Translations under genes and position numbers: made by a program
Shown here: positions 54,518-63,190 of the stretch, piece after piece
Position numbering within the stretch: position 1 is the stretch's first letter
Layout of the letters: every line of letters starts with the position of its first letter
The notes under the pieces: model-generated
Seen by the model: only the letters and a program-made list of their open reading frames with translations
The model's database searches: none
Told to the model about the DNA's origin: nothing
DNA from: Methylibium sp035762065
GTDB lineage: Bacteria; Pseudomonadota; Gammaproteobacteria; Burkholderiales; Burkholderiaceae_C
Direction of reading: 5' to 3'
Length of the DNA: 64,000 nucleotides
Assembly (NCBI RefSeq): GCF_035762065.1
Contig: NZ_DASTPW010000055.1
Location: forward strand, 62,001-126,000

Positions 54518-55162
54518 TCACCGCCGCCTATTCATGCAGTCGGAGTAGCTGGTGAACAGCACGTTCACGTCGCCTTGCCGCTCCGGAACACCGCCGGCAT
54601 GCACGATAGACATCGCGGTCAAGTACGTGAGGCCGTTTGACGCGACGAGCGTGGTCGCCATCTCCCGTTCGAAATGGCCGTCGTGGCGACGCAAGGGATG
54701 CAGCCCCGCGTGAGAGTGCGAGTTCAAAACGTCCTTGCTCGACTCTCGGAACTCTCTCAACGCCAACTTCAGAGGAGGCGGGGCTCCAGAAGACAGCTCG
54801 ATCGCGGTCAGGAGTTCGACCGAGGTGCCCAGGTTCTTGCTTGCTTGAAGTGTTCCAGGGGTCAGCGGCGCGCTGAGGATCGCGACCTCTTTCTCGGTCG
54901 CAGCGAACATCAGCCAAGCACCTCGGAGGACGGCCTCGTACTGCATGCGCAAGACGCCTATCGCCGAGGACAGCAACTGCGCCCGAGCAAGCACGACGAC
55001 GGCTTCGGCGTGCTGACGAGCGACTAGCAAGGCGTCGAGGGTCACGGCCGATCGCAGGTCGTCGTAAGCGAGGCCCGCGTCCCCAAGCGTCTCGTCAAAC
55101 CGCGAAAGCAGCTGTTCCGTCCTCGACAGCAGCCTTGCAAGTGGTGGCGGCGCCCAACTCAT
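54518..55162 (-). CDS. Hypothetical protein, DUF6988-like
   Basis: 214 aa from MSWAPPPLARLLSRTEQLLS. All-helical: LVARQHAEAVVVLARAQLLS, SAIGVLRMQYEAVLRGAWLM and then SHSHAGLHPLRRHDGHFERE. The stretch with LR-x-x-YEA-x-LRG-x-W resembles the uncharacterised DUF6988/DUF5677 group (from memory). Start has a weak ribosome-binding site; longer starts are possible. It is divergent from the second recombinase gene with 94 bp between. Function unknown. Confidence 0.7.
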   Translation of the reverse strand: MSWAPPPLARLLSRTEQLLSRFDETLGDAGLAYDDLRSAVTLDALLVARQHAEAVVVLARAQLLSSAIGVLRMQYEAVLRGAWLMFAATEKEVAILSAPLTPGTLQASKNLGTSVELLTAIELSSGAPPPLKLALREFRESSKDVLNSHSHAGLHPLRRHDGHFEREMATTLVASNGLTYLTAMSIVHAGGVPERQGDVNVLFTSYSDCMNRRR

Positions 55163-55256
55163 GCAGCACTTTGAGCTGAACGGACCAGCCGCTGATCTCT
55201 GCACACGGCGAGCTACGGCCACAAGTACGGTCCGTTCGTGAACTTCGGCCGCTTCG

Positions 55257-56585
55257 ATGCGAAAGCCACTTCAACGAATCGATCGCCCGACCGTTGAACG
55301 GCAAGGCCGGGTAGCACCACCTGCCTCAATCTCACTGCGGAGGTGCGCCCTGACTGCCATCCGATACCAGCTTCCCATCTCGTTGGAAGAACAACACCAA
55401 CTACAGCGTGACACCACAGCTCTAGTTCAGAACCAGACGCTCAAGGCGGCCTTGAACAAGCTGTGCCCGCGGGGAACGCCCGAGCAAAAAAGCTTCGCCG
55501 CTTCACAGTTTGCGTCGATCGACGAAGTCGTCGCGCACGCTGGCACGATCAGCGAGGACACGAAAGCGCGCTACAGGACCCGCTGCCTGTCCATCATTAA
55601 AGACGCTTACGTAAGGAGTCTGGACCCATGGGACATGGTGGCGGACCGATCTACAACACGGGACAGCTGGTACACGTTCAAAGCCGGTCTGCACTTCTTC
55701 CTTCTCGAGCAGGTCCCCGAGTTGAAGCGTAAGGTCGACCAGTCTTTGAGACGCCAGTCGGTATGGACCGACGACGATCGAGAGGGCCATGACTTGTTGA
55801 TCGAGTGGCTCGTGTGGCTCGCGAACGTTCTGGCCTCGACGCCCGAGGGTCCGCCGGAAAAGTTCAAGGGTGACGGCAGATCGAAGCGTTCGGTCAGAAG
55901 CAAGTCAGCGAGCATTCGAGGCCTTCCCAGCGACTGGCGCGAGCAGTTCGCTAGCAAGCAACAAGGCGACTTCAAGTTGCTCGTCCTGATCGAAGCTGTG
56001 ACCGGTTGCCGACCGGTCGAGTTGAAGAACGGAGTCGTGGCGGAGCTGACGACAGACGGGGCAATTTCCTTCCGCATCACCGGCGCGAAGCTTTCGAAGT
56101 TTGCGGGGCAGCCGTGGCGCGCCCTCACTGTGCACGCGAACCATGGGCCTGCACGGCTGTTGGCGGATGAGATGGGTGAGCACGGCTCGCGGCTGGACTC
56201 AAACGTCCTGTTCGGGCCCATGTTGGTCAACACGTACTGCACGCAGGTTGCCCGCGCGATGAAGAAGGTGTTCCCCTTAACGAAGTCCACGCGGAAGCTC
56301 TCGGCTTACTCTTTGCGGCACCAAGTCAAGACCGATCTGCTGGCATGCGGACTTAGTCGGGAAACACTGGCCAAGGGCCTGGGGCACGCAACGACAAAGT
56401 CGGCGTCGTACTACGGCGGCGGTGTCCAAGGGGGCTCAGGTGCGGTGAAGCCCCGAAGCGTCGAGGCTGCGCGGGAAGTCAAGATCCGAAGCTCGTACCC
56501 CACATCGGCTTCCTCCACCAGCAAACGATCGGGCGCCCAACCAGAACTTGCGGCGCCAGTGCGGCGCCGCAAGCTCAGACGGTAG
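55257..56585 (+). CDS. Divergent tyrosine-recombinase-like protein
   Basis: Up to 442 aa. The C-terminal half has integrase boxes: TGCRPVELKNG (Arg I), YSLRHQVKTDLL (box II, with Tyr where most have His) and LGHATTKSASYYGGG (His III and the catalytic Tyr). The N-terminal half, rich in helices, could be the core-binding domain. The first 31 codons are doubtful: a GGAGG lies just before a CTG at 55350, which could be the real start. It differs strongly from the island integrase and may serve another element or dimer resolution. It converges on that integrase gene with 10 bp between. Confidence 0.75.
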   Translation: MRKPLQRIDRPTVERQGRVAPPASISLRRCALTAIRYQLPISLEEQHQLQRDTTALVQNQTLKAALNKLCPRGTPEQKSFAASQFASIDEVVAHAGTISEDTKARYRTRCLSIIKDAYVRSLDPWDMVADRSTTRDSWYTFKAGLHFFLLEQVPELKRKVDQSLRRQSVWTDDDREGHDLLIEWLVWLANVLASTPEGPPEKFKGDGRSKRSVRSKSASIRGLPSDWREQFASKQQGDFKLLVLIEAVTGCRPVELKNGVVAELTTDGAISFRITGAKLSKFAGQPWRALTVHANHGPARLLADEMGEHGSRLDSNVLFGPMLVNTYCTQVARAMKKVFPLTKSTRKLSAYSLRHQVKTDLLACGLSRETLAKGLGHATTKSASYYGGGVQGGSGAVKPRSVEAAREVKIRSSYPTSASSTSKRSGAQPELAAPVRRRKLRR

Positions 56586-56595
56586 GGGCTGAGAA

Positions 56596-58269
56596 CTAGC
56601 CTAGCCGCGCCAGTCTTTCGGCATGTCCTTTAGACAAGACCGACCAACCGCTCTTGAAGCCCTTGGGTCCGCGCACCGTCGACTCACGCACGATGGCCGC
56701 CGCCTTGCGCAGGGCCACGTAGTCGAGCCCGAGGTTCACGGCGTCGAGATGGCCCTTGAGCCGCTCGATGGGGTGATCAACGTTCAGGCGCGGCCTGTTT
56801 GCTTGTGCGTACGTTTTCAAGTGAACACTGCGGGTCTGCCCAACAGTCAGTTCGCCTGCGAGCACGGCAGCGCTCTGGGCTTGGTGCCCGACCAGCTGCA
56901 TAGCGTCGTTGACCGGCACATTGTTGTCCTGAAGCGCGGAAACGATGGTGTGCCGGAAGCTGTGACAAACCAGAGCCGGGTCGCTGATCCCCCGCAGGCT
57001 GAGGTACTCGCCGAACTGCCTGCTGACATATTTGGAGGGGTCGTTTTTGAGAGTTCTGCTCTCGAAGTCGACGTGCGGGAAGAGTCGGTCGGCGCCGAGG
57101 GCTTGCACGTGTTCGACGTACTCGATGAACCCGATTTCGACAAGCCGCCGCGGTACAGGTAGCCGGCGAGCCGAGTTCCTGTTCTTAGCTTCGTCGATCT
57201 TGACGTTGAGGACCCAGATACCCGTCGGTTCGTGGAGATGGATGTCAGACAGACGCAGCGTCAGGATCTCCTTCAACCGACTACCGACATGCGCCGCGAT
57301 CAATGGCGCCCAGAAGTAGTCGGCGCTTCGATTGAAGCCGAGGTAAGCCTCGGCCGCGAAGATTTTTGACAGATGCTCGGACTTGAAGGGGGCATAGCTG
57401 CGGGCTTGCTTGTCACCGACTTGCTCCTTGAGCTCCTTGATCCGCTGAGCCAGGCCGAGCGCCGGGTCGGAGCGCGTCATCTGTCGCTCGCCGGCCGCCC
57501 ACGCGAAGAACTTGACGATATGAGACGTCTTTTTGAGCGTGGTGCGAGCCGATGCGAGCTGTGCGGTTTTCGAGCCGCGGGTGGTGTGCAAGTGCCCGAC
57601 GGTGTCGAGGAAGGCAGCCAGGTGATGTGTCTTCACATCGTGCACCCACGGGTCCGGCCCTAAGGTTGGCACCGACTGCACCACGTGGGCGGCCACTGCC
57701 CCCAGCACTTTGCCCTTCTCAAGCTTGGTCCTGGGCTTCACCTTGCCTGTGTCGAGATGGAGGGTGATCGCCTCCGACATCCGCATCGGATTGTCCGGTG
57801 CGCCGTTAGCCTGGCCCGAAAGGCTCTCGGCTTGATGCTGAGCAGCGTAATACTTGACCCGCTCATGCATCGCCTGTTCGGCCGGCGTGTACTCGCGCTC
57901 GAACCTGCGCGCCACAGCGGCAGCGATCTTCGGGTTGCCCTTGAGGAAGTTCTGCAGGTTCCGGCTGTCCTCCTCACCGTCTGCAGAAATGCCTTGATCG
58001 TTGATCGTCCATCCGAGGAAGTCCGCGCCGATCAAATTCCATAGGTCTCGGCGCTGCGTCATGGTCAGTGCTTGCTCGAGCATGGCGTTGGCCCACAGAG
58101 CCAAGGCGCGAGCCCTTCTTGGATCCTTGGTCCGCAATGACTGCCGAACCTCCAAGCGGCGTCTTCGACACAGTTGGTCTGGACTTGAGTCGGTCGATCC
58201 GAGCAGGACGCGGATGAAGAACGTACCGCAGCGCTTGCGGTACAGCCTTGGTGTGTAGATGGAGCCCAA
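56596..58269 (-). CDS. int: Tyrosine site-specific integrase of the island
   Basis: 557 aa. N-terminal DUF6538-like start (YTPRLYRKRCGTFFIRVLLG), core-binding region, then catalytic residues: Arg in HVGSRLKEILTLRLSDI, HSFRH in VCHSFRHTIVSALQ, GH in QLVGHQ and the Tyr in HLKTYAQANRP. TTG is the only in-frame start that fits; a GGGGG stretch precedes it. The start codon sits inside the right arm repeat, so integrase binding there may autoregulate. Reading away from the tRNA-Met it abuts, it is the enzyme that recombines the 17-bp core. Confidence 0.92.
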   Translation of the reverse strand: MGSIYTPRLYRKRCGTFFIRVLLGSTDSSPDQLCRRRRLEVRQSLRTKDPRRARALALWANAMLEQALTMTQRRDLWNLIGADFLGWTINDQGISADGEEDSRNLQNFLKGNPKIAAAVARRFEREYTPAEQAMHERVKYYAAQHQAESLSGQANGAPDNPMRMSEAITLHLDTGKVKPRTKLEKGKVLGAVAAHVVQSVPTLGPDPWVHDVKTHHLAAFLDTVGHLHTTRGSKTAQLASARTTLKKTSHIVKFFAWAAGERQMTRSDPALGLAQRIKELKEQVGDKQARSYAPFKSEHLSKIFAAEAYLGFNRSADYFWAPLIAAHVGSRLKEILTLRLSDIHLHEPTGIWVLNVKIDEAKNRNSARRLPVPRRLVEIGFIEYVEHVQALGADRLFPHVDFESRTLKNDPSKYVSRQFGEYLSLRGISDPALVCHSFRHTIVSALQDNNVPVNDAMQLVGHQAQSAAVLAGELTVGQTRSVHLKTYAQANRPRLNVDHPIERLKGHLDAVNLGLDYVALRKAAAIVRESTVRGPKGFKSGWSVLSKGHAERLARLG

Positions 58270-58293
58270 GTGGCACCCCCATGTGGCGCCCCC
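58266..58293 (+). repeat. Subterminal repeat, right copy (probable integrase arm site)
   Basis: CCAAGTGGCACCCCCA onward, matching 21509-21536 at 25 of 28 positions. It overlaps the integrase start codon. Between it and the core is a perfect 10-bp hairpin, AAGGCTTGTA (58304-58313) and TACAAGCCTT (58325-58334). Confidence 0.65.
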
Positions 58294-58343
58294 GGCAAAG
58301 AAAAAGGCTTGTAAGTCCTTGACCTACAAGCCTTCTGCAGTTT

Positions 58344-58420
<77 letters not shown>

Positions 58421-58474
58421 AAGGGCGCGCAGTATAGCGAGGCGCCTCGAGGCCCACGCAGGCCTCGAGGCCGC

Positions 58475-58669
58475 TCAGATCAGGTGGCCGATCAAAGCGG
58501 CGATCAGACTTAGCGCGACGGTCGTCCCCAGCGGCAACCACACCTCGCGGCCCCGCAGCCGAAAGCGCACATCGCCCGGCAGCCGGCCGAGCCCCATGCG
58601 CTCCAGCCAGGGACGCAAGCCCTGGAACAGCAGCAACGCAAGCACGACGATCAGCAGCCAGCGCAGCAT
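58475..58669 (-). CDS. DUF2905 family membrane protein
   Basis: 64 aa: MLRWLLIVVLALLLFQGLRP (first TM), then GLGRLPGDVRFRLRGREVWL and a second TM ending ALIGHLI. This is the DUF2905 signature (GRLPGD). Small inner-membrane protein of unknown function, normally next to the methyltransferase gene found here 17 bp upstream. The pair is a chromosomal operon and confirms that housekeeping sequence resumes after the tRNA. Confidence 0.9.
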   Translation of the reverse strand: MLRWLLIVVLALLLFQGLRPWLERMGLGRLPGDVRFRLRGREVWLPLGTTVALSLIAALIGHLI

Positions 58670-58686
58670 CGTCCCGATCCTGCGGC

Positions 58687-59775
58687 TCAAAGCGTGTGCG
58701 AGCGATCGCCGCGGCGAAAGCCGATCGCATCGAAGCTGGGCTTGGCGAAGCCGATCACCTTGAAGAGTTCGCCCATCTCGTGCTCGGTCAGCAGCTTCTG
58801 CGCGCGCGACACGGTGGCGACGTCGGCGCCGTGCAGGTCGTCGAGCAGGCCGCAGTTGACGAGGAAATGCGCCTGGCTCGTGTAGCCGAGCACCTCGAAC
58901 CCGGCGTCCTGACCAGCCAGCGCGATCGCGGTGAAGTCGACGTGCGCGGTGATGTCCTTCAGGCCGATGTCCACCAGCGGATCGCCGTCGGCGCGATGGC
59001 CGCGATGGCACATCAGCGTGCCGCCGCGGCGCTGCGGGTGGTGGAACTCCGCCTCGGGAAAACCGTAGTCGATGAAAAAGGCGGCGCCACGGCCAAGGGT
59101 CGCGGCCAGTGTGCGCACGAAGGCTTCGGCGTGCCGGCCCAGCTCGGTGGTCGTGCCCGGCACGGCCGTCTCGGCGAGCGGCGGGCGCAGCGCGGTCGGC
59201 CGGTCCGCGAAGACGACGCGGCCGGCGTCGAGCGCCACGCCGCGCTCGAACCAGCCGGCGCCGTCGAAATGCAGCAGCGCGACCGGCATCGCGTCGAGCA
59301 CCTCGTTGCCCACCAGCACGGCATCGAGCCGCGCCGGCAGGGCCTCGGCCCAGGCAACGCGGGCGAGTCGATCAGGCTGCCGTGCCGCAAGCGTCGCGCG
59401 CTGCCGCTCGCGCAGCGCAGCGGACAGCTCGACGATCGTGTAGCGCTCGATCGCATCGCCCAGCGCTTCGGTCAACTGCGCCGCGAGCGCGCCCGAGCCG
59501 GCGCCGAATTCCCAGACCTCGCGGGTGCCTGTCGCGTCCAGCGCCTGCCGCAGCTGCCGCGCGAGCGCGCGGCCGAACAGCGGGCTCAGTTCGGGCGCGG
59601 TGACGAAGTCGCTGCCCGAGGCGGGCGAGTCGCCGAAGACACGATCGCCGCGTGCGTAGTAGCCGAGGCCGGGCGCGTAGAGCGCGAGCTCCATGTAGCG
59701 CTCGAAGCCGAGCCAGCCGCCGGCCGCGGCGATCTCGTCGGCGATGCGTCGATGCAGGGCCGAATGGGCCGTCAT
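58687..59775 (-). CDS. SAM-dependent methyltransferase, MidA/NDUFAF7 family
   Basis: 362 aa from the ATG MTAHSALHRRIADEI; a GTG at 59808 would add 11 residues and is about equally likely. Family regions: GWLGFERYMELALYAPGLGY, DFVTAPELSPLFGRALARQL, then the SAM-binding EFGAGSGALAAQL and VGNEVLDAMPVALL. The eukaryotic relative NDUFAF7 methylates an arginine of complex I; bacterial substrates are less clear. It is divergent from the FolM-like gene. Confidence 0.88.
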   Translation of the reverse strand: MTAHSALHRRIADEIAAAGGWLGFERYMELALYAPGLGYYARGDRVFGDSPASGSDFVTAPELSPLFGRALARQLRQALDATGTREVWEFGAGSGALAAQLTEALGDAIERYTIVELSAALRERQRATLAARQPDRLARVAWAEALPARLDAVLVGNEVLDAMPVALLHFDGAGWFERGVALDAGRVVFADRPTALRPPLAETAVPGTTTELGRHAEAFVRTLAATLGRGAAFFIDYGFPEAEFHHPQRRGGTLMCHRGHRADGDPLVDIGLKDITAHVDFTAIALAGQDAGFEVLGYTSQAHFLVNCGLLDDLHGADVATVSRAQKLLTEHEMGELFKVIGFAKPSFDAIGFRRGDRSHTL

Positions 59776-59839
59776 GCCGGCGGCGACGAGGGCGCTGTCT
59801 ACACTCACGGCGGCATTGTCTCGAAGCGCGCCGTCCCTC

Positions 59840-60673
59840 GTGAGCACCGTACCCGAAGCCTCCGCATTGAACGCGCCTGTCTCGCTGGTCACCGGCTCGG
59901 CGCGCCGCCTCGGGCGCGAAATCGCTTGGCGGCTCGCACGCGACGGCCACGACATCGCGGTCCACGCCCACCGCATCGACAGCGACGCCGAAGCCACCTG
60001 TGCCGCGATCCGCGCACTCGGCCGACGCTGCGACATCTTCGAGGCGGATTTCATCGACGAGGCCGCGACCGAGGCGCTGCTGCCCGCCGTGATCGAGCGC
60101 TTCGGCGGCGTCGATGCCGTCGTGCACAACGCCTCGATGTTCCAGCACGACGATCTCTCGAACTTCGGCTATGCGGCGCTGGCTTCGCACGCCTGCGCGA
60201 ACGCCGGCTCGGCGGTGCTGCTCGCGCGCGGCCTGGAGCGCCACCTGCGCGGCACCTCGCGCAGCGGCGCGCTCGTGCTGCTGCTGGACCAGCGCCTGTG
60301 GAATCCGAACGCCGACTACCTTTCGTACGCGCTGGGCAAGAGCATGCTCGGCCACCTCGTGCCGCTGCTCGCGCGCGCGCTCGCGCCCGCGGTGCGGGTG
60401 GTCGGCGTCGCGCCGGGGCTCACGCTGGGCAGCGCGCTGATCGACGAGCGGCGCCTCACGGCGCTCGGCGAACGTTCGCTGACCGGCCGCGCGGTGCAGT
60501 CCGACGAGGTGGCCGACGCGGTCGCCTTCGCGCTGCGCAACCGCGCGCTCACCGGCAGCAACCTGCTGGTCGACGCCGGCTACCACCTGCAGCCGATGGC
60601 GCGCGACTTCGCCTTCCTCGAAGACGCCGACCTGCCCGCCGTCTCGAGTCTCGCCACAGGCCGCCTGCGATGA
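59840..60673 (+). CDS. Short-chain dehydrogenase, FolM/pteridine-reductase-like
   Basis: 277 aa from GTG (MSTVPEASALNAPVSLVTGS). The cofactor motif TGSARRLGREIAWRLARDGH, with its arginines for NADPH, is typical of FolM and pteridine reductases rather than generic SDRs. The catalytic pair is in YLSYALGKS, and APGLTLGS and SNLLVDAGYHL close the fold. It probably reduces dihydromonapterin or dihydrofolate. The stop overlaps the ttcA start by four bases (ATGA). Confidence 0.87.
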   Translation: MSTVPEASALNAPVSLVTGSARRLGREIAWRLARDGHDIAVHAHRIDSDAEATCAAIRALGRRCDIFEADFIDEAATEALLPAVIERFGGVDAVVHNASMFQHDDLSNFGYAALASHACANAGSAVLLARGLERHLRGTSRSGALVLLLDQRLWNPNADYLSYALGKSMLGHLVPLLARALAPAVRVVGVAPGLTLGSALIDERRLTALGERSLTGRAVQSDEVADAVAFALRNRALTGSNLLVDAGYHLQPMARDFAFLEDADLPAVSSLATGRLR

Positions 60674-61617
60674 ACATCACCGCCGTCGAACGAGAAGCCG
60701 CCGTCTGGGCACCGCCGCCGGCCACATCGGTCACCGCCGCGAAGCTCGGCAAGCGCTTGCACCGCCAGGTCGGCCAGGCAATCGCCGAGTTCAACATGAT
60801 CGAAGCCGGCGACCGCGTGATGGTCTGCCTCTCGGGCGGCAAGGACAGCCACGCGCTGCTCGACATCCTGCTTGCGCTGCAGCAGCGCGCGCCGGTGCGC
60901 TTCGAGCTGGTCGCGGTCAATCTCGACCAGAAGCAGCCCGGCTTTCCCGCCGAGACCTTGCCGGCTTACCTGCGCGCACGCGGCGTGCCCTTCCACATCG
61001 AAACGCAGGACACCTACAGCATCGTCAAGAAGCTGGTGCCCGAGGGCAAGACGATGTGCAGCCTGTGCTCGCGCCTGCGCCGCGGCATCCTCTACCGTGT
61101 GGCCGGCGAACTGGGCGCGACCAAGATCGCGCTCGGCCACCACCGCGACGACATGCTCGCGACGCTGATGCTCAACATGTTCTTCGGCGCGCGGCTCAAG
61201 GGCATGCCGCCGAAGCTGGTCAGCGACGACGGCCGTCACGTGGTGATCCGCCCGCTGGCCCATGTGGCCGAGCGCGACCTCGAAGCCTGGGCCGCGCAGC
61301 GCGGCTTCCCGATCATTCCGTGCACGCTCTGCGGCAACCAGGAGAACCTTCAGCGCAAGCAGGTCGGCGCGATGCTGCGGCAGTGGGAGCGCGAGCATCC
61401 GGGCCGGCTCGACAACATGGCGCGCGCGATGGCACACATCGTGCCGTCGCACCTGCAGGACCGGAACCTTTATCACTTCGCCGACCTCCGACCGACCGGC
61501 GTGCCCGACGCCGGCGGCGACATCGCTTTCGACGAGGCGGACGAGGCCGGATGCGCGCCGGTCGGCACGGCGGCCGTCGAGCCGAGCGCCGTGCGCTGGA
61601 TCGCGCGCGAGGACTGA
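60670..61617 (+). CDS. ttcA: tRNA 2-thiocytidine(32) synthetase TtcA
   Basis: 315 aa. PP-loop SGGKDS at residues 55-60, Cys130-x-x-Cys133 (MCSLC) and Cys218-x-x-Cys221 (PCTLC), where the paired cysteines hold the catalytic [4Fe-4S] cluster. It thiolates C32 of certain tRNAs. Length is normal with a slightly longer acidic C-terminus. Translationally coupled to the FolM-like gene. Confidence 0.95.
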   Translation: MNITAVEREAAVWAPPPATSVTAAKLGKRLHRQVGQAIAEFNMIEAGDRVMVCLSGGKDSHALLDILLALQQRAPVRFELVAVNLDQKQPGFPAETLPAYLRARGVPFHIETQDTYSIVKKLVPEGKTMCSLCSRLRRGILYRVAGELGATKIALGHHRDDMLATLMLNMFFGARLKGMPPKLVSDDGRHVVIRPLAHVAERDLEAWAAQRGFPIIPCTLCGNQENLQRKQVGAMLRQWEREHPGRLDNMARAMAHIVPSHLQDRNLYHFADLRPTGVPDAGGDIAFDEADEAGCAPVGTAAVEPSAVRWIARED

Positions 61618-61658
61618 GCCGACCGCCCACCGGGCGATCGGCACGAAGGAGAGCTTTG

Positions 61659-62294
61659 ATGGGCCGGATCGATCGTCGTCATCTTTTGCTGAGCGTGGTG
61701 TGCGCCGGCGCGCTGAGCGCCTGCGGCGGTTTGTCCTCCGTCTCGATCGACGTGTCGAGCCAGGGGGACTGGCCCAACGGCGCGAAACCCGGCACCTACG
61801 CGATCGAGCGGCTGCCGTCGCAGCAGGCTAACGCGGTCGAGCAGGCGCGCATCGAGGCGGCGGCGCTGCCGGCGCTGGCCGCGGCCGGCTTCACCCAGGC
61901 GCCGGCCGACACGGCCGACGTGCTGATCCAGGTCGGCGCGCGCGCCTTCGACGTGGTGCGCCGCGATCCTTTCGCGAGCCCGTTCTACTGGCGTAGCAAC
62001 TGGTGGTACGGCGGCTACCACCGCCCGTTCTTCTACGGCCCCGGGCTTTACGGCCCCGGCTTCTACCGGCCCGGCTGGGGCTACGACGGCTACGACGTCG
62101 ACGTGCAGCGCGAGGTGGCGGTGCTGATCCGCGACCGGCGCAGCCAGCGCATCGTCTACGAGACGCGCGCGTCCTACCTGAACCGCTGGGGCGGCGATGC
62201 GCTGTTGCCGGCGATGTTCGAGGCGGCGATGAAGGACTTCCCGAACACCGCGATCAGCCCGCGCACCGTCGTCGTCAACCTGCCGCGCGGCTGA
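61659..62294 (+). CDS. DUF4136 lipoprotein
   Basis: 211 aa with lipobox GALSACGG after a short signal peptide. The body has DVSSQGDWPNGAKPGTYAIE, ADVLIQVGARAFDVVRRDP and a Tyr/Gly/Pro-rich segment (FFYGPGLYGPGFYRPGWGYD), then LIRDRRSQRIVYETRA. This is the DUF4136 layout; envelope-located, function unknown. A GAAGGAGA ribosome-binding site precedes the ATG. Confidence 0.88.
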   Translation: MGRIDRRHLLLSVVCAGALSACGGLSSVSIDVSSQGDWPNGAKPGTYAIERLPSQQANAVEQARIEAAALPALAAAGFTQAPADTADVLIQVGARAFDVVRRDPFASPFYWRSNWWYGGYHRPFFYGPGLYGPGFYRPGWGYDGYDVDVQREVAVLIRDRRSQRIVYETRASYLNRWGGDALLPAMFEAAMKDFPNTAISPRTVVVNLPRG

Positions 62295-62308
62295 GCGCGG
62301 GAAGCGGC

Positions 62309-63190
62309 TCAGCCCGCGCCGGCGAGCCGGCGGAAGTCGCTCTCCCAACCACGCAGGCGGCGCTGCGCTTCGGCACGCTGCTCGGGCGTCGTCTGGTTGT
62401 GGATCTCGGCGAAAAACTCGCAGTTGTAGGTTTCCAGCGCCTGCTGGTAGCGCGCGTAGTCGGCGTCGGGCGAGCGCAGCGCGTGACGCCAGAGATCGCG
62501 CAGTTCACCGGCGATCGCCTCGCGCGAGGCCTGCGGCTGCTGGGCCCGGGTGACGGTTGCGACCAGCTCGCGCTGGCGCCGCAGGCGTTCCTGGTTCCAG
62601 CGCTCGGGATCGAAAGGCGACGCGGCAACGCGCTGCTCGACGAGCTTGCGCTGGGCCTCGTTGAGCCGGCCGTAGAGCTGCTCGCTGCGCTCGATCGCGC
62701 GCTCGACCGACCTGGCCTGCCGCTTGGCCGGATCGCGCTGAAGGAAGTCGTCCTTGAACTCGGCGTTGTTCTTCGCGTGCTTGCGTTCCAGCGCGCGCAG
62801 TTGCTCGGGGCCGAGCGAGGCGAGCAGCGCCGCGGCCTCCGGCAGCGCCTGCTCGACCGCCACGTCGGCGCGCCGGCGCACCTGCGCGAACCATTCGCAG
62901 CTGCGCGTGCCGGTGGTGTCCTCGCCGACGCCGTTGGCGACCGTGCGCAGCAGCTCGGCGTAGTCGGGCAGCTGGCTGCGGCGGTGCCAGGCGAAGTACT
63001 GGTTCAGCGTTTCGCGCGCGCGCACCGACTGCGCGTCGTCGAAGTCGAGGTAGCCGTCGAGCCACCAGTAGGTGATCTCGTTCGCCTGGCCGTAGACGAG
63101 CCGCATCGCACTGCAGGCGCCGAGGGTCAGCGCGATCGTCGTCGCGGCCACAATCGTCGCCCACCGCCACCACCGTTCGCTGTTCAGCAT
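62309..63190 (-). CDS. DUF6279 family lipoprotein
   Basis: 293 aa: MLNSERWWRWATIVAATTIA with lipobox TLGACSAMRLVYGQ. The mature part is helical and charged (LDFDDAQSVRARETLNQYFA, HRRSQLPDYAELL), as in DUF6279. Function unknown. The start ATG overlaps the ATG of divergent glmU within GCATGC; an upstream ATG at 63199 adds three residues. No Shine-Dalgarno is evident for either. Confidence 0.83.
   Translation of the reverse strand: MLNSERWWRWATIVAATTIALTLGACSAMRLVYGQANEITYWWLDGYLDFDDAQSVRARETLNQYFAWHRRSQLPDYAELLRTVANGVGEDTTGTRSCEWFAQVRRRADVAVEQALPEAAALLASLGPEQLRALERKHAKNNAEFKDDFLQRDPAKRQARSVERAIERSEQLYGRLNEAQRKLVEQRVAASPFDPERWNQERLRRQRELVATVTRAQQPQASREAIAGELRDLWRHALRSPDADYARYQQALETYNCEFFAEIHNQTTPEQRAEAQRRLRGWESDFRRLAGAG

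Noticed and set aside
54047..54555. Proteins encoded across the 84-bp repeats (28-residue repeats in several frames)
   Set aside because: Frames are open only because the unit is a multiple of three; no start signal, both strands equally open.
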